A DNA stretch of 64,000 nt from an uncultured Muribaculaceae bacterium (GTDB lineage Bacteria > Bacteroidota > Bacteroidia > Bacteroidales > Muribaculaceae). Location of the stretch: NCBI GenBank assembly GCA_934675575.1, contig CAKUQQ010000005.1, positions 1 through 64,000 of the forward strand. The letters are read 5' to 3'. Of this stretch, positions 45,253 to 52,848 are shown in pieces. Both the position numbers and the translations under genes were made by a program. Under the pieces are notes generated by a model. That model saw only the letters and a program-made list of their open reading frames with translations. It was not told the origin of the DNA and did not search any database. Position 1 is the stretch's first letter. Each line of letters starts with the position of its first letter.

Positions 45253-45291
45253 CAAAACTAATGACTAATACCAAAATAATGCGTATATTTG
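45253..45291. promoter_or_regulatory. Divergent -7 elements
   Basis: TAGTTTTG on the minus strand (45253-45260) faces the Ntn hydrolase and TATATTTG on the plus strand (45284-45291) faces the thioesterase. Leaders would be about 23 and 8 bases long. Confidence 0.45.
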
Positions 45292-45305
45292 AATAATAAT
45301 TATCG

Positions 45306-45710
45306 ATGATGAAAGACTATATTTTTTCTTTAGAAATAAAAGTGCGTGACTATGAGCTCGACAGCGAGGGAATAGTGAACAACGCCAACTATTTGCATTA
45401 TTTGGAATACACACGCCATGAGTTTTGCGAAGAGGCTGGCTTCTCGTTTAAGGCAATGGAAGAGGCTGGGTTGACCCCGGTTGTGAACAGGGTGGAAATT
45501 GACTACAAAACGCCTCTGAAAAGCGGTGACGTGATGCTTAGCTGCCTATGGATAGAGCGTAAGGGCGTCCGCTTTGTGTTTCATCAGGATATTTTCAATA
45601 AAGCGACTCATAAAATTGCAGTGAGTGCTGTGATTTCAACGGCATGCATTGAGAATGGGAAGCTGTCGCGTGGAGAGAAATTGTTTTCTGCTTTTGCCAA
45701 ATATTTGTAG
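45306..45710 (+). CDS. Acyl-CoA thioesterase, 4HBT/YbgC-FadM type
   Basis: A 134-aa hotdog-fold thioesterase. RDYELDSEGIVNNANYLHYLE is the 4HBT signature with the catalytic acidic residue near position 17-20. It hydrolyses acyl-CoA or acyl-ACP thioesters; the exact substrate is unknown. The stop overlaps the dprA GTG by one base (TAGTG), which suggests coupling. Confidence 0.85.
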   Translation: MMKDYIFSLEIKVRDYELDSEGIVNNANYLHYLEYTRHEFCEEAGFSFKAMEEAGLTPVVNRVEIDYKTPLKSGDVMLSCLWIERKGVRFVFHQDIFNKATHKIAVSAVISTACIENGKLSRGEKLFSAFAKYL

Positions 45711-46825
45711 TGAACAGTGATGCTCTGACATATCGCATGGCCTTTGCCGCTGTGAGAGGCATGGGGGTGGACTTGGCAAACAAGCTGCTGGAGGTGATAC
45801 CTTCGGAAAAAGACTTCTTTTGTGCCGACCGGAAAGAGCTTGAGGCAATAGCAGGCTGCAAAAGCAAAATTTTTGACCATGATTATAGGCAGAAACTTCT
45901 TGACAAGGCTGCCATAGAGTGCGATTTCGTCAACAATAACAACATAAAAGTCACTTATTTTAGAGATAGTGATTATCCGAAACGTTTCGGGGAAACAGCC
46001 TCCGATGCGCCAATACTGCTTTATTCGCTTGGCAATTGCAACTTGAATGCCAAGCATGTGGTGAGCATAGTGGGCACGCGTCACGCTACAGTGTATGGGC
46101 AGAAATTCTGCGATAAACTTATAGCCGACCTGCATGACAGGCTTGATGACTTGGTGGTGGTCAGTGGCTTGGCCTATGGAATAGACATAAGCGCACATCG
46201 TGCATCGCTGAAAAATGAAGTACCCACTGTGGCGGTTATGGCAAATGGACTGAACAGGATATATCCGTCTCCACACCGCAGCGATGCTGAGAATATAATA
46301 AGGCACGGTGGCTTACTTGTTACCGATTACATGTCGCAAGACGTTATTCATAAGGGCAATTTTGTGGCACGGAACAGAATCATTGCGGCTTTGGCTGATG
46401 CAACAGTAGTGGTGGAGTCGGCAATTTCTGGCGGCGCATTAATTACGGCAAACTTGGCGTCGAGCTATAATAGAGATGTCTTTGCTGTGCCTGGCAGAGT
46501 GTCAGATGAGTTCTCGTCGGGCTGCAACAAACTGATAAAAAACAACCAGGCTTGCATGCTGACGTGCGCTGACGATTTGGTAACTCAGATGCAATGGGAC
46601 TCTAAGACCACACAGGCTAAAAAGCATGAAACAGAGCTGTTTCCAGAGCTGTCTGATGTGGAGGCTATGGTGGTTGATTTCATAAAGAGAAATGGCGACG
46701 TGCACATAAATGTTGTGGCCGAATCGCTAAATTTGCCAGTGTATAAGGCTATGAGCACGCTCATGACACTGGAATACAAAGGGGTGATAAATACTCTTCC
46801 AGGCAGCAGATATGCCATTGCTTGA
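45710..46825 (+). CDS. dprA: DNA processing protein DprA
   Basis: DprA protects incoming single-stranded DNA and loads RecA during natural transformation. The 371-aa product has a short helical N-domain, the Rossmann core with VSIVGTRHATVYG, VVSGLAYGIDISAHRA, VMANGLNRIYP and AVPGRV, and a C-terminal winged-helix domain (INVVAESLNLPV). GTG start, overlapping the thioesterase stop. dprA is common in Bacteroidetes whether or not they are known to be competent. Confidence 0.95.
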   Translation: MNSDALTYRMAFAAVRGMGVDLANKLLEVIPSEKDFFCADRKELEAIAGCKSKIFDHDYRQKLLDKAAIECDFVNNNNIKVTYFRDSDYPKRFGETASDAPILLYSLGNCNLNAKHVVSIVGTRHATVYGQKFCDKLIADLHDRLDDLVVVSGLAYGIDISAHRASLKNEVPTVAVMANGLNRIYPSPHRSDAENIIRHGGLLVTDYMSQDVIHKGNFVARNRIIAALADATVVVESAISGGALITANLASSYNRDVFAVPGRVSDEFSSGCNKLIKNNQACMLTCADDLVTQMQWDSKTTQAKKHETELFPELSDVEAMVVDFIKRNGDVHINVVAESLNLPVYKAMSTLMTLEYKGVINTLPGSRYAIA

Positions 46826-46865
46826 ACAAAAAGATTTTAAGTTAAACTATAAAAACACATTGATT

Positions 46866-47753
46866 ATGAGAAATGAAGGCTATATACCGGACTCGGAACT
46901 CATCATAAATTCTGATGGTTCTGTTTTTCATATTCACTTGCGCCCAGAGCAGTTGTGCGACAACATCATCATTTGTGGTGACCCTGGCAGGGTGAGTATG
47001 ATAGCATCGCATTTCGACACTAGAGATTTTGAAGTGCAGAGCAGGGAATTTCACACTATAGGAGGAACTTATAATGGTAAACAGGTGATGTGCCTGTCAC
47101 ACGGAATAGGTGGTGACAACATTGACATTGTGATGACAGAGCTTGACGCTTTGGCAAATGTGGATTTTGCCACTCGCACGGTGAAAGAGCAGCATCGCAC
47201 GCTCAGCGTTATAAGAATTGGTACTTCTGGAGGATTGCAGCCGTTTTTGCCTGTGGGCACATCGGTCATTGCGTCAAAGGGCATAGGCTTTGATGGAGTG
47301 CTGAACTTTTATGCCGGCAGGAATGATGTGTGCGACTTGGAATTTGAACGCCAGTTCTGCAAATATGTCGAGTGGAACCAGCTGTGGGCAAAGCCATACG
47401 TGGTAGATGCCGACAAGGACCTCGTGGAGAAAATAGGCAAAGACGACATGGTGCGTGGCTTCACCATATCGGCCAACGGATTTTATGGTCCACAGGGACG
47501 CAAAGTGCGTCTGGCTTTGGCCGATCCTGAACTGAACAAGAAAATAGAGGCTTTTGAATATGACGGAGGTCACATTACAAATTACGAGATGGAAAGCGCT
47601 GCACTTCAAGGGCTTGCAAAACTATTGGGCCACAAAGCAATGACTGTGTGCTCGATTATAGCCAACCGCTTAACGACAGCGGCAAATCCAAACTATAAAA
47701 CCGCCGTTGACGACTTGGTAGAGACCGTACTTGAGCGATTCTTGGCAGATTAA
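46866..47753 (+). CDS. Nucleoside phosphorylase, uridine phosphorylase-like
   Basis: A 295-aa member of the PNP/UDP phosphorylase family, splitting nucleosides with phosphate for salvage. GDPGRV near residue 40 binds phosphate, RIGTSGG near residue 118 is the family signature, and YEMESAAL near 240 binds the ribose. Start chosen at ATG 46866; the longer reading overlaps the end of dprA. Confidence 0.88.
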   Translation: MRNEGYIPDSELIINSDGSVFHIHLRPEQLCDNIIICGDPGRVSMIASHFDTRDFEVQSREFHTIGGTYNGKQVMCLSHGIGGDNIDIVMTELDALANVDFATRTVKEQHRTLSVIRIGTSGGLQPFLPVGTSVIASKGIGFDGVLNFYAGRNDVCDLEFERQFCKYVEWNQLWAKPYVVDADKDLVEKIGKDDMVRGFTISANGFYGPQGRKVRLALADPELNKKIEAFEYDGGHITNYEMESAALQGLAKLLGHKAMTVCSIIANRLTTAANPNYKTAVDDLVETVLERFLAD

Positions 47754-47770
47754 TGAAGAGGAAAAACAAA

Positions 47771-47810
47771 CAAAGGGCTTCACACATGCGAAGTCCTTTG
47801 TTGTTTTTTT
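47771..47810 (+). terminator. Terminator after the nucleoside phosphorylase
   Basis: CAAAGGGCTTC (47771-47781) pairs with GAAGTCCTTTG (47790-47800), one G-T pair, with an 8-base loop and a TTGTTTTTTT tail. Confidence 0.85.
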
Positions 47811-47833
47811 GTGGCCAGGCTATTGACGAAAAA

Positions 47834-47995
47834 TCAGTTTGCTATGAAATTTTCAAGTCCTGGAGTGAGCAAAGAGTTAAAAGAATATGCTCTTGCAAAC
47901 TGTTTCAGGAAATTGACTGTTGATTTTTTGGGCTTGGCAATGATAAAGATTTGTTCTGTTTCAGAACTTTTGATTTGAGTAGAATTTTTTTGCAT
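47834..47995 (-). CDS. Small Bacteroidales protein, 53 aa
   Basis: An intact frame of 53 residues (start MQKNSTQIKS, end GLENFIAN) lies alone in an otherwise empty interval on the opposite strand to its neighbours. It has coding character: ETEQIFIIAKPKKSTVNFL, then QFARAYSF, then a short hydrophobic C-terminus. I recall many similar 45-60 aa proteins in Bacteroidales with a FLxQFARxY core and an ending such as xxxAN; no function is known to me. The lone, compact, basic protein might be a regulator or ribosome-associated factor. Confidence 0.55.
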   Translation of the reverse strand: MQKNSTQIKSSETEQIFIIAKPKKSTVNFLKQFARAYSFNSLLTPGLENFIAN

Positions 47996-48048
47996 AGGCA
48001 ATCAAGTTAGTTAGTCGTTTATGTTATTAACGTAAGCAAAGCACTGTT

Positions 48049-48063
48049 ATTATTCGGAATAAT
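48049..48063. promoter_or_regulatory. 15-bp palindrome upstream of the small gene
   Basis: ATTATTCGGAATAAT is a palindrome with a single central base, 54 bases before the 53-aa gene start and about 60 bases upstream of the cdsA -33 box. It resembles a dimeric operator; the regulator is unknown. Confidence 0.35.
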
Positions 48064-48120
48064 CGTTTATTTTCAAGAAATCACAAATAGTGGTAAATTT
48101 TGGCGCAGAAAGCGTTTTAT

Positions 48121-48151
48121 TTTGACAGCTTAAATAATTCAACTAATTTTG
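48121..48151 (+). promoter_or_regulatory. Promoter of cdsA-purM
   Basis: TTTG (48121-48124) and TAATTTTG (48144-48151) are 19 bases apart, an exact consensus match; the start near 48158 leaves 13 bases before the GTG. Confidence 0.7.
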
Positions 48152-48170
48152 TAACACAAACGGTTCAATC

Positions 48171-48998
48171 GTGAAAAATTTAGTTCTACGAACAATTTCT
48201 GGCATTGTGTATGTGGCACTGATAACTGCCACATTGTTGCTCTATCCTTATACCAACATTCCATTTGTGCTGTTATTCGCATTTGTAGCATTGATTGGCA
48301 TTCATGAGATGGAGAATATGCTTGAGGTTGATGATAAGCGCATCTTGGCAATTGATTTCGTTGGGGGACTCTGTGTCTTAGGGTCGTTCTATTTGTATTG
48401 CGACAATGATTTCAATTCGTTTTTGTGGCTTTTGCCCACTATGTGCTATTTGCTTGTGCGATTTATAGGTCAACTATATTATCCCATACAGAAGTCTGTG
48501 AAATCATTGCAGCAGTCGCTGCTGTCGGTGTTTTATGTGTCAGTGCCAGTGGGACTTATGTTTCTGGTGATGGAAATCACCAATCCACGCATGCTTTTGG
48601 CAGTGTTTGTCATGGTGTGGCTTTATGACACAGGGGCTTATGTGTTTGGAAGTCTGTTAGGCCGCCATAAGCTGTTTGAGAGACTTTCCCCTAAAAAATC
48701 ATGGGAGGGATTCTTGGGTGGCTGTGTTGCTGACTTGCTCGTGGGTTATTGGTGCTACGAGTTGCTCAACGAGTTTTTCCGTGGACCAGAACTATGGTCA
48801 TGGTTGTTGCTGAGCCTTGTGGTGGCTGTTTCGGCCACATTTGGCGACCTTGTGGAATCAATGTTTAAAAGGGCAGTGGGGGTGAAAGACTCCGGGCACT
48901 TGATTCCGGGGCACGGCGGAATGCTCGACCGTGTGGACAGCATGCTGTTTGTGGTGCCTGCAACGTTATTATACTTTATTGTACGATCAATGATTTAA
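48171..48998 (+). CDS. cdsA: Phosphatidate cytidylyltransferase
   Basis: CdsA converts phosphatidic acid and CTP to CDP-diacylglycerol, the branch point for phospholipids, in the inner membrane. The 275-aa product has about seven or eight membrane segments and the C-terminal family signature: ESMFKRAVGVKDSGHLIPGH then GGMLDRVDS. GTG start after a close promoter. purM follows after 10 bases. Confidence 0.95.
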   Translation: MKNLVLRTISGIVYVALITATLLLYPYTNIPFVLLFAFVALIGIHEMENMLEVDDKRILAIDFVGGLCVLGSFYLYCDNDFNSFLWLLPTMCYLLVRFIGQLYYPIQKSVKSLQQSLLSVFYVSVPVGLMFLVMEITNPRMLLAVFVMVWLYDTGAYVFGSLLGRHKLFERLSPKKSWEGFLGGCVADLLVGYWCYELLNEFFRGPELWSWLLLSLVVAVSATFGDLVESMFKRAVGVKDSGHLIPGHGGMLDRVDSMLFVVPATLLYFIVRSMI

Positions 48999-49008
48999 AT
49001 TGTAAAAT

Positions 49009-50175
49009 ATGACGAACCAACGTTATGATCTTCGTGGCGTGTCGGCATCGAAAGAAGATGTCCATAACGCAATAAAAAACATAGATAAAGGAATTTTTCC
49101 ATCGGCATTTTGCAAAATAATACCCGACGTGTTGGGCAATGACCCGGAGTATTGTAACATAATGCACGCTGACGGCGCCGGAACCAAATCATCGTTGGCC
49201 TACATATACTGGAAAGAGACTGGCGACATGAGCGTGTGGAAAGGCATTGCTCAAGACTCGGTGGTCATGAACATTGACGACTTGCTTTGCGTGGGCGCAA
49301 CTGACGGCATTTTGCTGTCATCGACCATAGGGCGAAACAAGATGCTGATTCCTGGTGAAGTCATAGCTGCAATTATCAATGGAACCCAAGAATTCATTGA
49401 AGAAATGAAGGATAGGGGCGTGAACATAATCTCTACTGGCGGAGAGACAGCAGACGTTGGCGACTTGGTCAGAACAATAATCGTGGACAGCACGGTGACT
49501 TGCCGAATGAGACGCGACCACATAATCAACAACGCCAACATTAAGGGCGGTGATGTGATTGTGGGTCTGGCTTCTTTTGGACAAGCAACTTATGAGGACT
49601 CATATAATGGTGGCATGGGCAGCAATGGACTGACATCGGCTCGCCATGACGTGCTTGGCAAATATTTGGCAAGTAAATACCCTGAAAGTTATGATGCTGC
49701 AGTTCCGGAAGACTTGGTGTATTCCGGCAGCAAAAAACTCACGGAAAAAGTGCCTGGTCTTGACATCACTGTCGGTAAACTTATACTCTCGCCTACACGT
49801 ACATACGCACCTTTTGTTAAACTTTTACTTGACGAAATGCGCGCTAAGGTTGACGGCATGATACACTGCACTGGCGGAGCGCAAACAAAGGTGATGAATT
49901 TTGTGAGCAACAAACATGTTGTTAAGGATAATATGTTTGCAATTCCACCTCTGTTCAAGATGATTCGTGAAGAATCTGGCACAGACTGGAAGGAAATGTA
50001 TAAAGTGTTCAACATGGGACATAGACTTGAAGTTTATGTTGCACCAGAAGATGCTAAATCGGTGATAGACATTGCCAAGAGCTTCAATATAGATGCGCAA
50101 GTCATAGGTCATGTGGAGGACGCTGATGCTAACCGACTCACGATTTCTTCAGAATTTGGCGTTTTTGAATATTAA
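49009..50175 (+). CDS. purM: Phosphoribosylformylglycinamidine cyclo-ligase
   Basis: PurM makes aminoimidazole ribotide, the fifth step of purine synthesis. The 388-aa product is the longer Bacteroidetes form: HADGAGTKS, VMNIDDLLCVGA, STGGETADVGD, GLASFGQ and HCTGGAQTK motifs occur in the correct order. It shares a transcript with cdsA. The purF gene is in the same window at 55-57 kb. Confidence 0.92.
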   Translation: MTNQRYDLRGVSASKEDVHNAIKNIDKGIFPSAFCKIIPDVLGNDPEYCNIMHADGAGTKSSLAYIYWKETGDMSVWKGIAQDSVVMNIDDLLCVGATDGILLSSTIGRNKMLIPGEVIAAIINGTQEFIEEMKDRGVNIISTGGETADVGDLVRTIIVDSTVTCRMRRDHIINNANIKGGDVIVGLASFGQATYEDSYNGGMGSNGLTSARHDVLGKYLASKYPESYDAAVPEDLVYSGSKKLTEKVPGLDITVGKLILSPTRTYAPFVKLLLDEMRAKVDGMIHCTGGAQTKVMNFVSNKHVVKDNMFAIPPLFKMIREESGTDWKEMYKVFNMGHRLEVYVAPEDAKSVIDIAKSFNIDAQVIGHVEDADANRLTISSEFGVFEY

Positions 50176-50247
50176 TAGACTCGACGTTTGTCCGCAATGT
50201 GGTGTGAGCGGTTTAAGCCGCGCTTAAAGGACAAGAATTGTTAGCTG

Positions 50248-50802
50248 ATGAGAAAACATTCGGTAGTTATATTGGCTTTGCTTTTGGCGTTGTCATTGAC
50301 CATGAGTTCGTGCTTGGGCAGCTTGGCGCTGACCAATAAGGTGAGGGTTTGGAACAGGCAGATAAGCAACAAATTCATAAATGAACTTGTGTATGTTGGC
50401 TTGTGGATAGTGCCTGTGTATGAGACTTGCTTCATATCAGATATTCTTGTTCTTAACTCCATAGAATTTTGGTCTGGAAAAAACCCAATCAACTCGGCAT
50501 CTCAGAAAAAAGTGGTGAATGGTGAGCACAATGACTTCAGCGTGGAGTCAACGCCCTCTGGCTATAAGATAACCAACTTGTCGGACAGCTCTTCGTGTGA
50601 GTTGATTCACCGCGAAAAAGACGACTCTTGGCTCATGCAGCAGGGAGGCAAGAGCGTAAAGCTATTTAACTATGTTGACAAGGAGCATGTCAGTATGCCA
50701 GACGGAGCAGGGCATGACATAATAGTGCCATTAAATGCTACTGGCGTTATGGCTTATCAGCAATGCTTGATGGGTGGTGACATGGCTTTTGTGCATAGAT
50801 GA
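50248..50802 (+). CDS. DUF3332 lipoprotein
   Basis: A 184-aa protein with a signal peptide ending in TMSSC, so a lipoprotein is likely, then CLGSLALTNKVRVWN and a second hydrophobic segment that are conserved in DUF3332. Family function is unknown. It lies 72 bases after purM on the same strand. Confidence 0.75.
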   Translation: MRKHSVVILALLLALSLTMSSCLGSLALTNKVRVWNRQISNKFINELVYVGLWIVPVYETCFISDILVLNSIEFWSGKNPINSASQKKVVNGEHNDFSVESTPSGYKITNLSDSSSCELIHREKDDSWLMQQGGKSVKLFNYVDKEHVSMPDGAGHDIIVPLNATGVMAYQQCLMGGDMAFVHR

Positions 50803-50866
50803 ATAGTTGCGGTAAAATGCCGTGAAAACAACAGTATATTTTTATCGTTATTTCCAATTACTTTTA

Positions 50867-50897
50867 TTTGAATTTTAAAGGAATTGCACTAATTTTG
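50867..50897 (+). promoter_or_regulatory. Promoter upstream of recJ
   Basis: TTTG (50867-50870) and TAATTTTG (50890-50897) are 19 bases apart, an exact consensus match. The start near 50904 gives recJ-recQ a leader of about 200 bases. Confidence 0.68.
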
Positions 50898-50902
50898 TAT
50901 TA

Positions 50903-51025
50903 ATGAAGAGAAGTAGTGGCTACAGGTTATTAACCGTTGGGTTAATTAACCTTATTTGTGTTTATGCGTGCTGCTTCTTTCACTCGCCATTGGAAATGGA
51001 CAATTCCATATTCCTGATAAGGTGA
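50903..51025 (+). CDS. Possible 40-aa leader peptide or small membrane protein
   Basis: A 40-codon frame (start MKRSSGYRLL, end FLIR) begins right at the predicted transcription start before recJ. It has a basic start and a hydrophobic helix (LLTVGLINLICVYACCFF). It could be a small membrane protein, a leader peptide or the preserved start of a lost gene; chance cannot be excluded. The following 80 bases to recJ hold no gene. Confidence 0.3.
   Translation: MKRSSGYRLLTVGLINLICVYACCFFHSPLEMDNSIFLIR
50925..50951. promoter_or_regulatory. Tandem palindromes downstream of the recJ promoter
   Basis: GGTTATTAACC (50925-50935) and GGTTAATTAACC (50940-50951) are two closely related palindromes with a 4-base gap, about 20-48 bases past the transcription start. 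This resembles a double operator, but lies in the possible 40-aa frame. Confidence 0.35.
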
Positions 51026-51105
51026 GTTGCCTTCGGTGAAGGCTGCAAGGTTTGTGTCAGCGGCTTGCGAGCCGTCTCATAATTGCCAATAAAATAATGA
51101 TATAA

Positions 51106-52848
51106 ATGATAAGTAAATGGAATTACTTACCTCTGACATTCGAAGAACAAAGCGTAGAAGCGCAATTGGAAAAGCATTTTCCCAACTGCACTTCCATAGC
51201 CCGACTTTTGGTTTTGAGGGGATTGAAGAGCTGGGAGCAAGTCCAGGACTTCTTCTATCCGTCCTTAAGCCAAATGCACGATCCATTCCTAATGCGGGAC
51301 ATGGGCAAAGCTGTGGATCGCTTGAATCAGGCGTTGGGGGCAAAAGAAAAAGTTATGGTCTATGGCGACTATGATGTTGACGGAACCACAGCAGTAGCTT
51401 TAGTTTATAGATATTTGCAGAATTTTTACTCTAATTTGGTGTATTATATTCCTACGCGCGACGACGAGGGATATGGCATATCGAAGCAGAGCATTGATTA
51501 TGCAGAGAGCATAGGCGTCAAGCTGATAATTGTGCTTGACTGCGGCATAAAGGCTGTTGATGAGATAGCCTATGCCAAAAGCAAGGGAATTGATTTCATC
51601 ATCTGCGACCATCATGTGCCCGATGAAATTCTTCCCGATGCTGTCGCCATATTGAACCCGAAACTAAAAGACGACCCATATCCATTCAAGGAGTTGTCGG
51701 GGTGTGGAGTGGGCTTTAAGTTCATGCAGGGTTTTGCCAAAAGCAATGGCATAACCAACCTGTATGACCTGGAAAGCTTGCTCGATTTGCTGGTGGTGAG
51801 CATAGCAGCCGACTTAGTGCCGATTGTGGGTGAGAACCGCATTTTGGCTTACTATGGCTTGAAGCGACTCAACTCAAACCCAAATGTGGGTTTGAGAAGC
51901 ATTATTAAGCCATGTGGACTTGTCAACAAAGAAATAACCATAAGTGACATTATCTTCAAGATAGGTCCGCGAATAAACGCGTCTGGACGCATGCAGTCGG
52001 GGCAGGAGTCGGTGGAGCTTCTGGTGACAAAAGATGCCAATGAGGCATACGAAATCAGCAAAACCATTGATCAATATAACAGAGACCGCAAGGAGCTTGA
52101 CCGCCAAATTACCGAGCAGGCAAACAAGGTGGTGGAAAATCATCAAGAGATTTTGTGCAGCAAGAAGCCTATTGTGATTTATAACAAAAATTGGCACAAA
52201 GGCATTATTGGCATTGTGGCATCTCGTTTGTCGGAACTGTATTTCAAACCATCGGTAGTGCTGACATACTCAAATGATGGCCTTGTGACCGGTTCTTCAC
52301 GGTCGGTCAAAGGGTTTGACATTTACAACGCCATTAAATCAACCAGAGATTTGCTTGAGAACTTTGGAGGCCACACAAATGCTGTGGGATTGACACTGAA
52401 AGAAAGCAACATACCAGAGTTCAGAAAACGACTTGAAAAATATGTGGAGGAGCACATACGCCCCGACCAGGTGACTCCGCAGATAGATGTGGAGTGTGAA
52501 TTGAATTTTGAGGATATAAATGGCGAATTCCTGCGTTATCTGCACATGCTTAACCCATTTGGACCAGAAAACCCAAAGCCTGTGTTTGTGACGCGAAATG
52601 TGTATGACTTCGGTACCAGCAAACTCGTGGGCAAAAATCAAGAGCACATAAAGTTTGAGCTGGTTGACAGCAAATCGGAGAAGATAATGAATGGGATAGC
52701 ATTTAATATGTCGAAATATTTCGACTACATAAAACAGCACAAGCCATTCCACATTTGCTACACGATAGAGGAAAACCGCCACCGAAACAACAATTCCATA
52801 CAGTTGCTAATAAAAGGAATAAAGACAATGGACGATGCCGATTTCTGA
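51106..52848 (+). CDS. recJ: Single-stranded-DNA-specific exonuclease RecJ
   Basis: RecJ degrades single-stranded DNA 5' to 3' in recombination and repair. The 580-aa product has the DHH motifs DYDVDGTTA, CDHHVPD, a mid-region NASGRM, and the DHHA1 motif FGGHTNAVGL, followed by an OB-like C-terminus. It overlaps recQ by 14 bases, so the nuclease and helicase that act together are produced together. Confidence 0.95.
   Translation: MISKWNYLPLTFEEQSVEAQLEKHFPNCTSIARLLVLRGLKSWEQVQDFFYPSLSQMHDPFLMRDMGKAVDRLNQALGAKEKVMVYGDYDVDGTTAVALVYRYLQNFYSNLVYYIPTRDDEGYGISKQSIDYAESIGVKLIIVLDCGIKAVDEIAYAKSKGIDFIICDHHVPDEILPDAVAILNPKLKDDPYPFKELSGCGVGFKFMQGFAKSNGITNLYDLESLLDLLVVSIAADLVPIVGENRILAYYGLKRLNSNPNVGLRSIIKPCGLVNKEITISDIIFKIGPRINASGRMQSGQESVELLVTKDANEAYEISKTIDQYNRDRKELDRQITEQANKVVENHQEILCSKKPIVIYNKNWHKGIIGIVASRLSELYFKPSVVLTYSNDGLVTGSSRSVKGFDIYNAIKSTRDLLENFGGHTNAVGLTLKESNIPEFRKRLEKYVEEHIRPDQVTPQIDVECELNFEDINGEFLRYLHMLNPFGPENPKPVFVTRNVYDFGTSKLVGKNQEHIKFELVDSKSEKIMNGIAFNMSKYFDYIKQHKPFHICYTIEENRHRNNNSIQLLIKGIKTMDDADF

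Noticed and set aside
52835..52848. Possible frameshift fusing recJ and recQ
   Set aside because: Both proteins are complete with normal ends; the 14-base overlap is an ordinary operon overlap.
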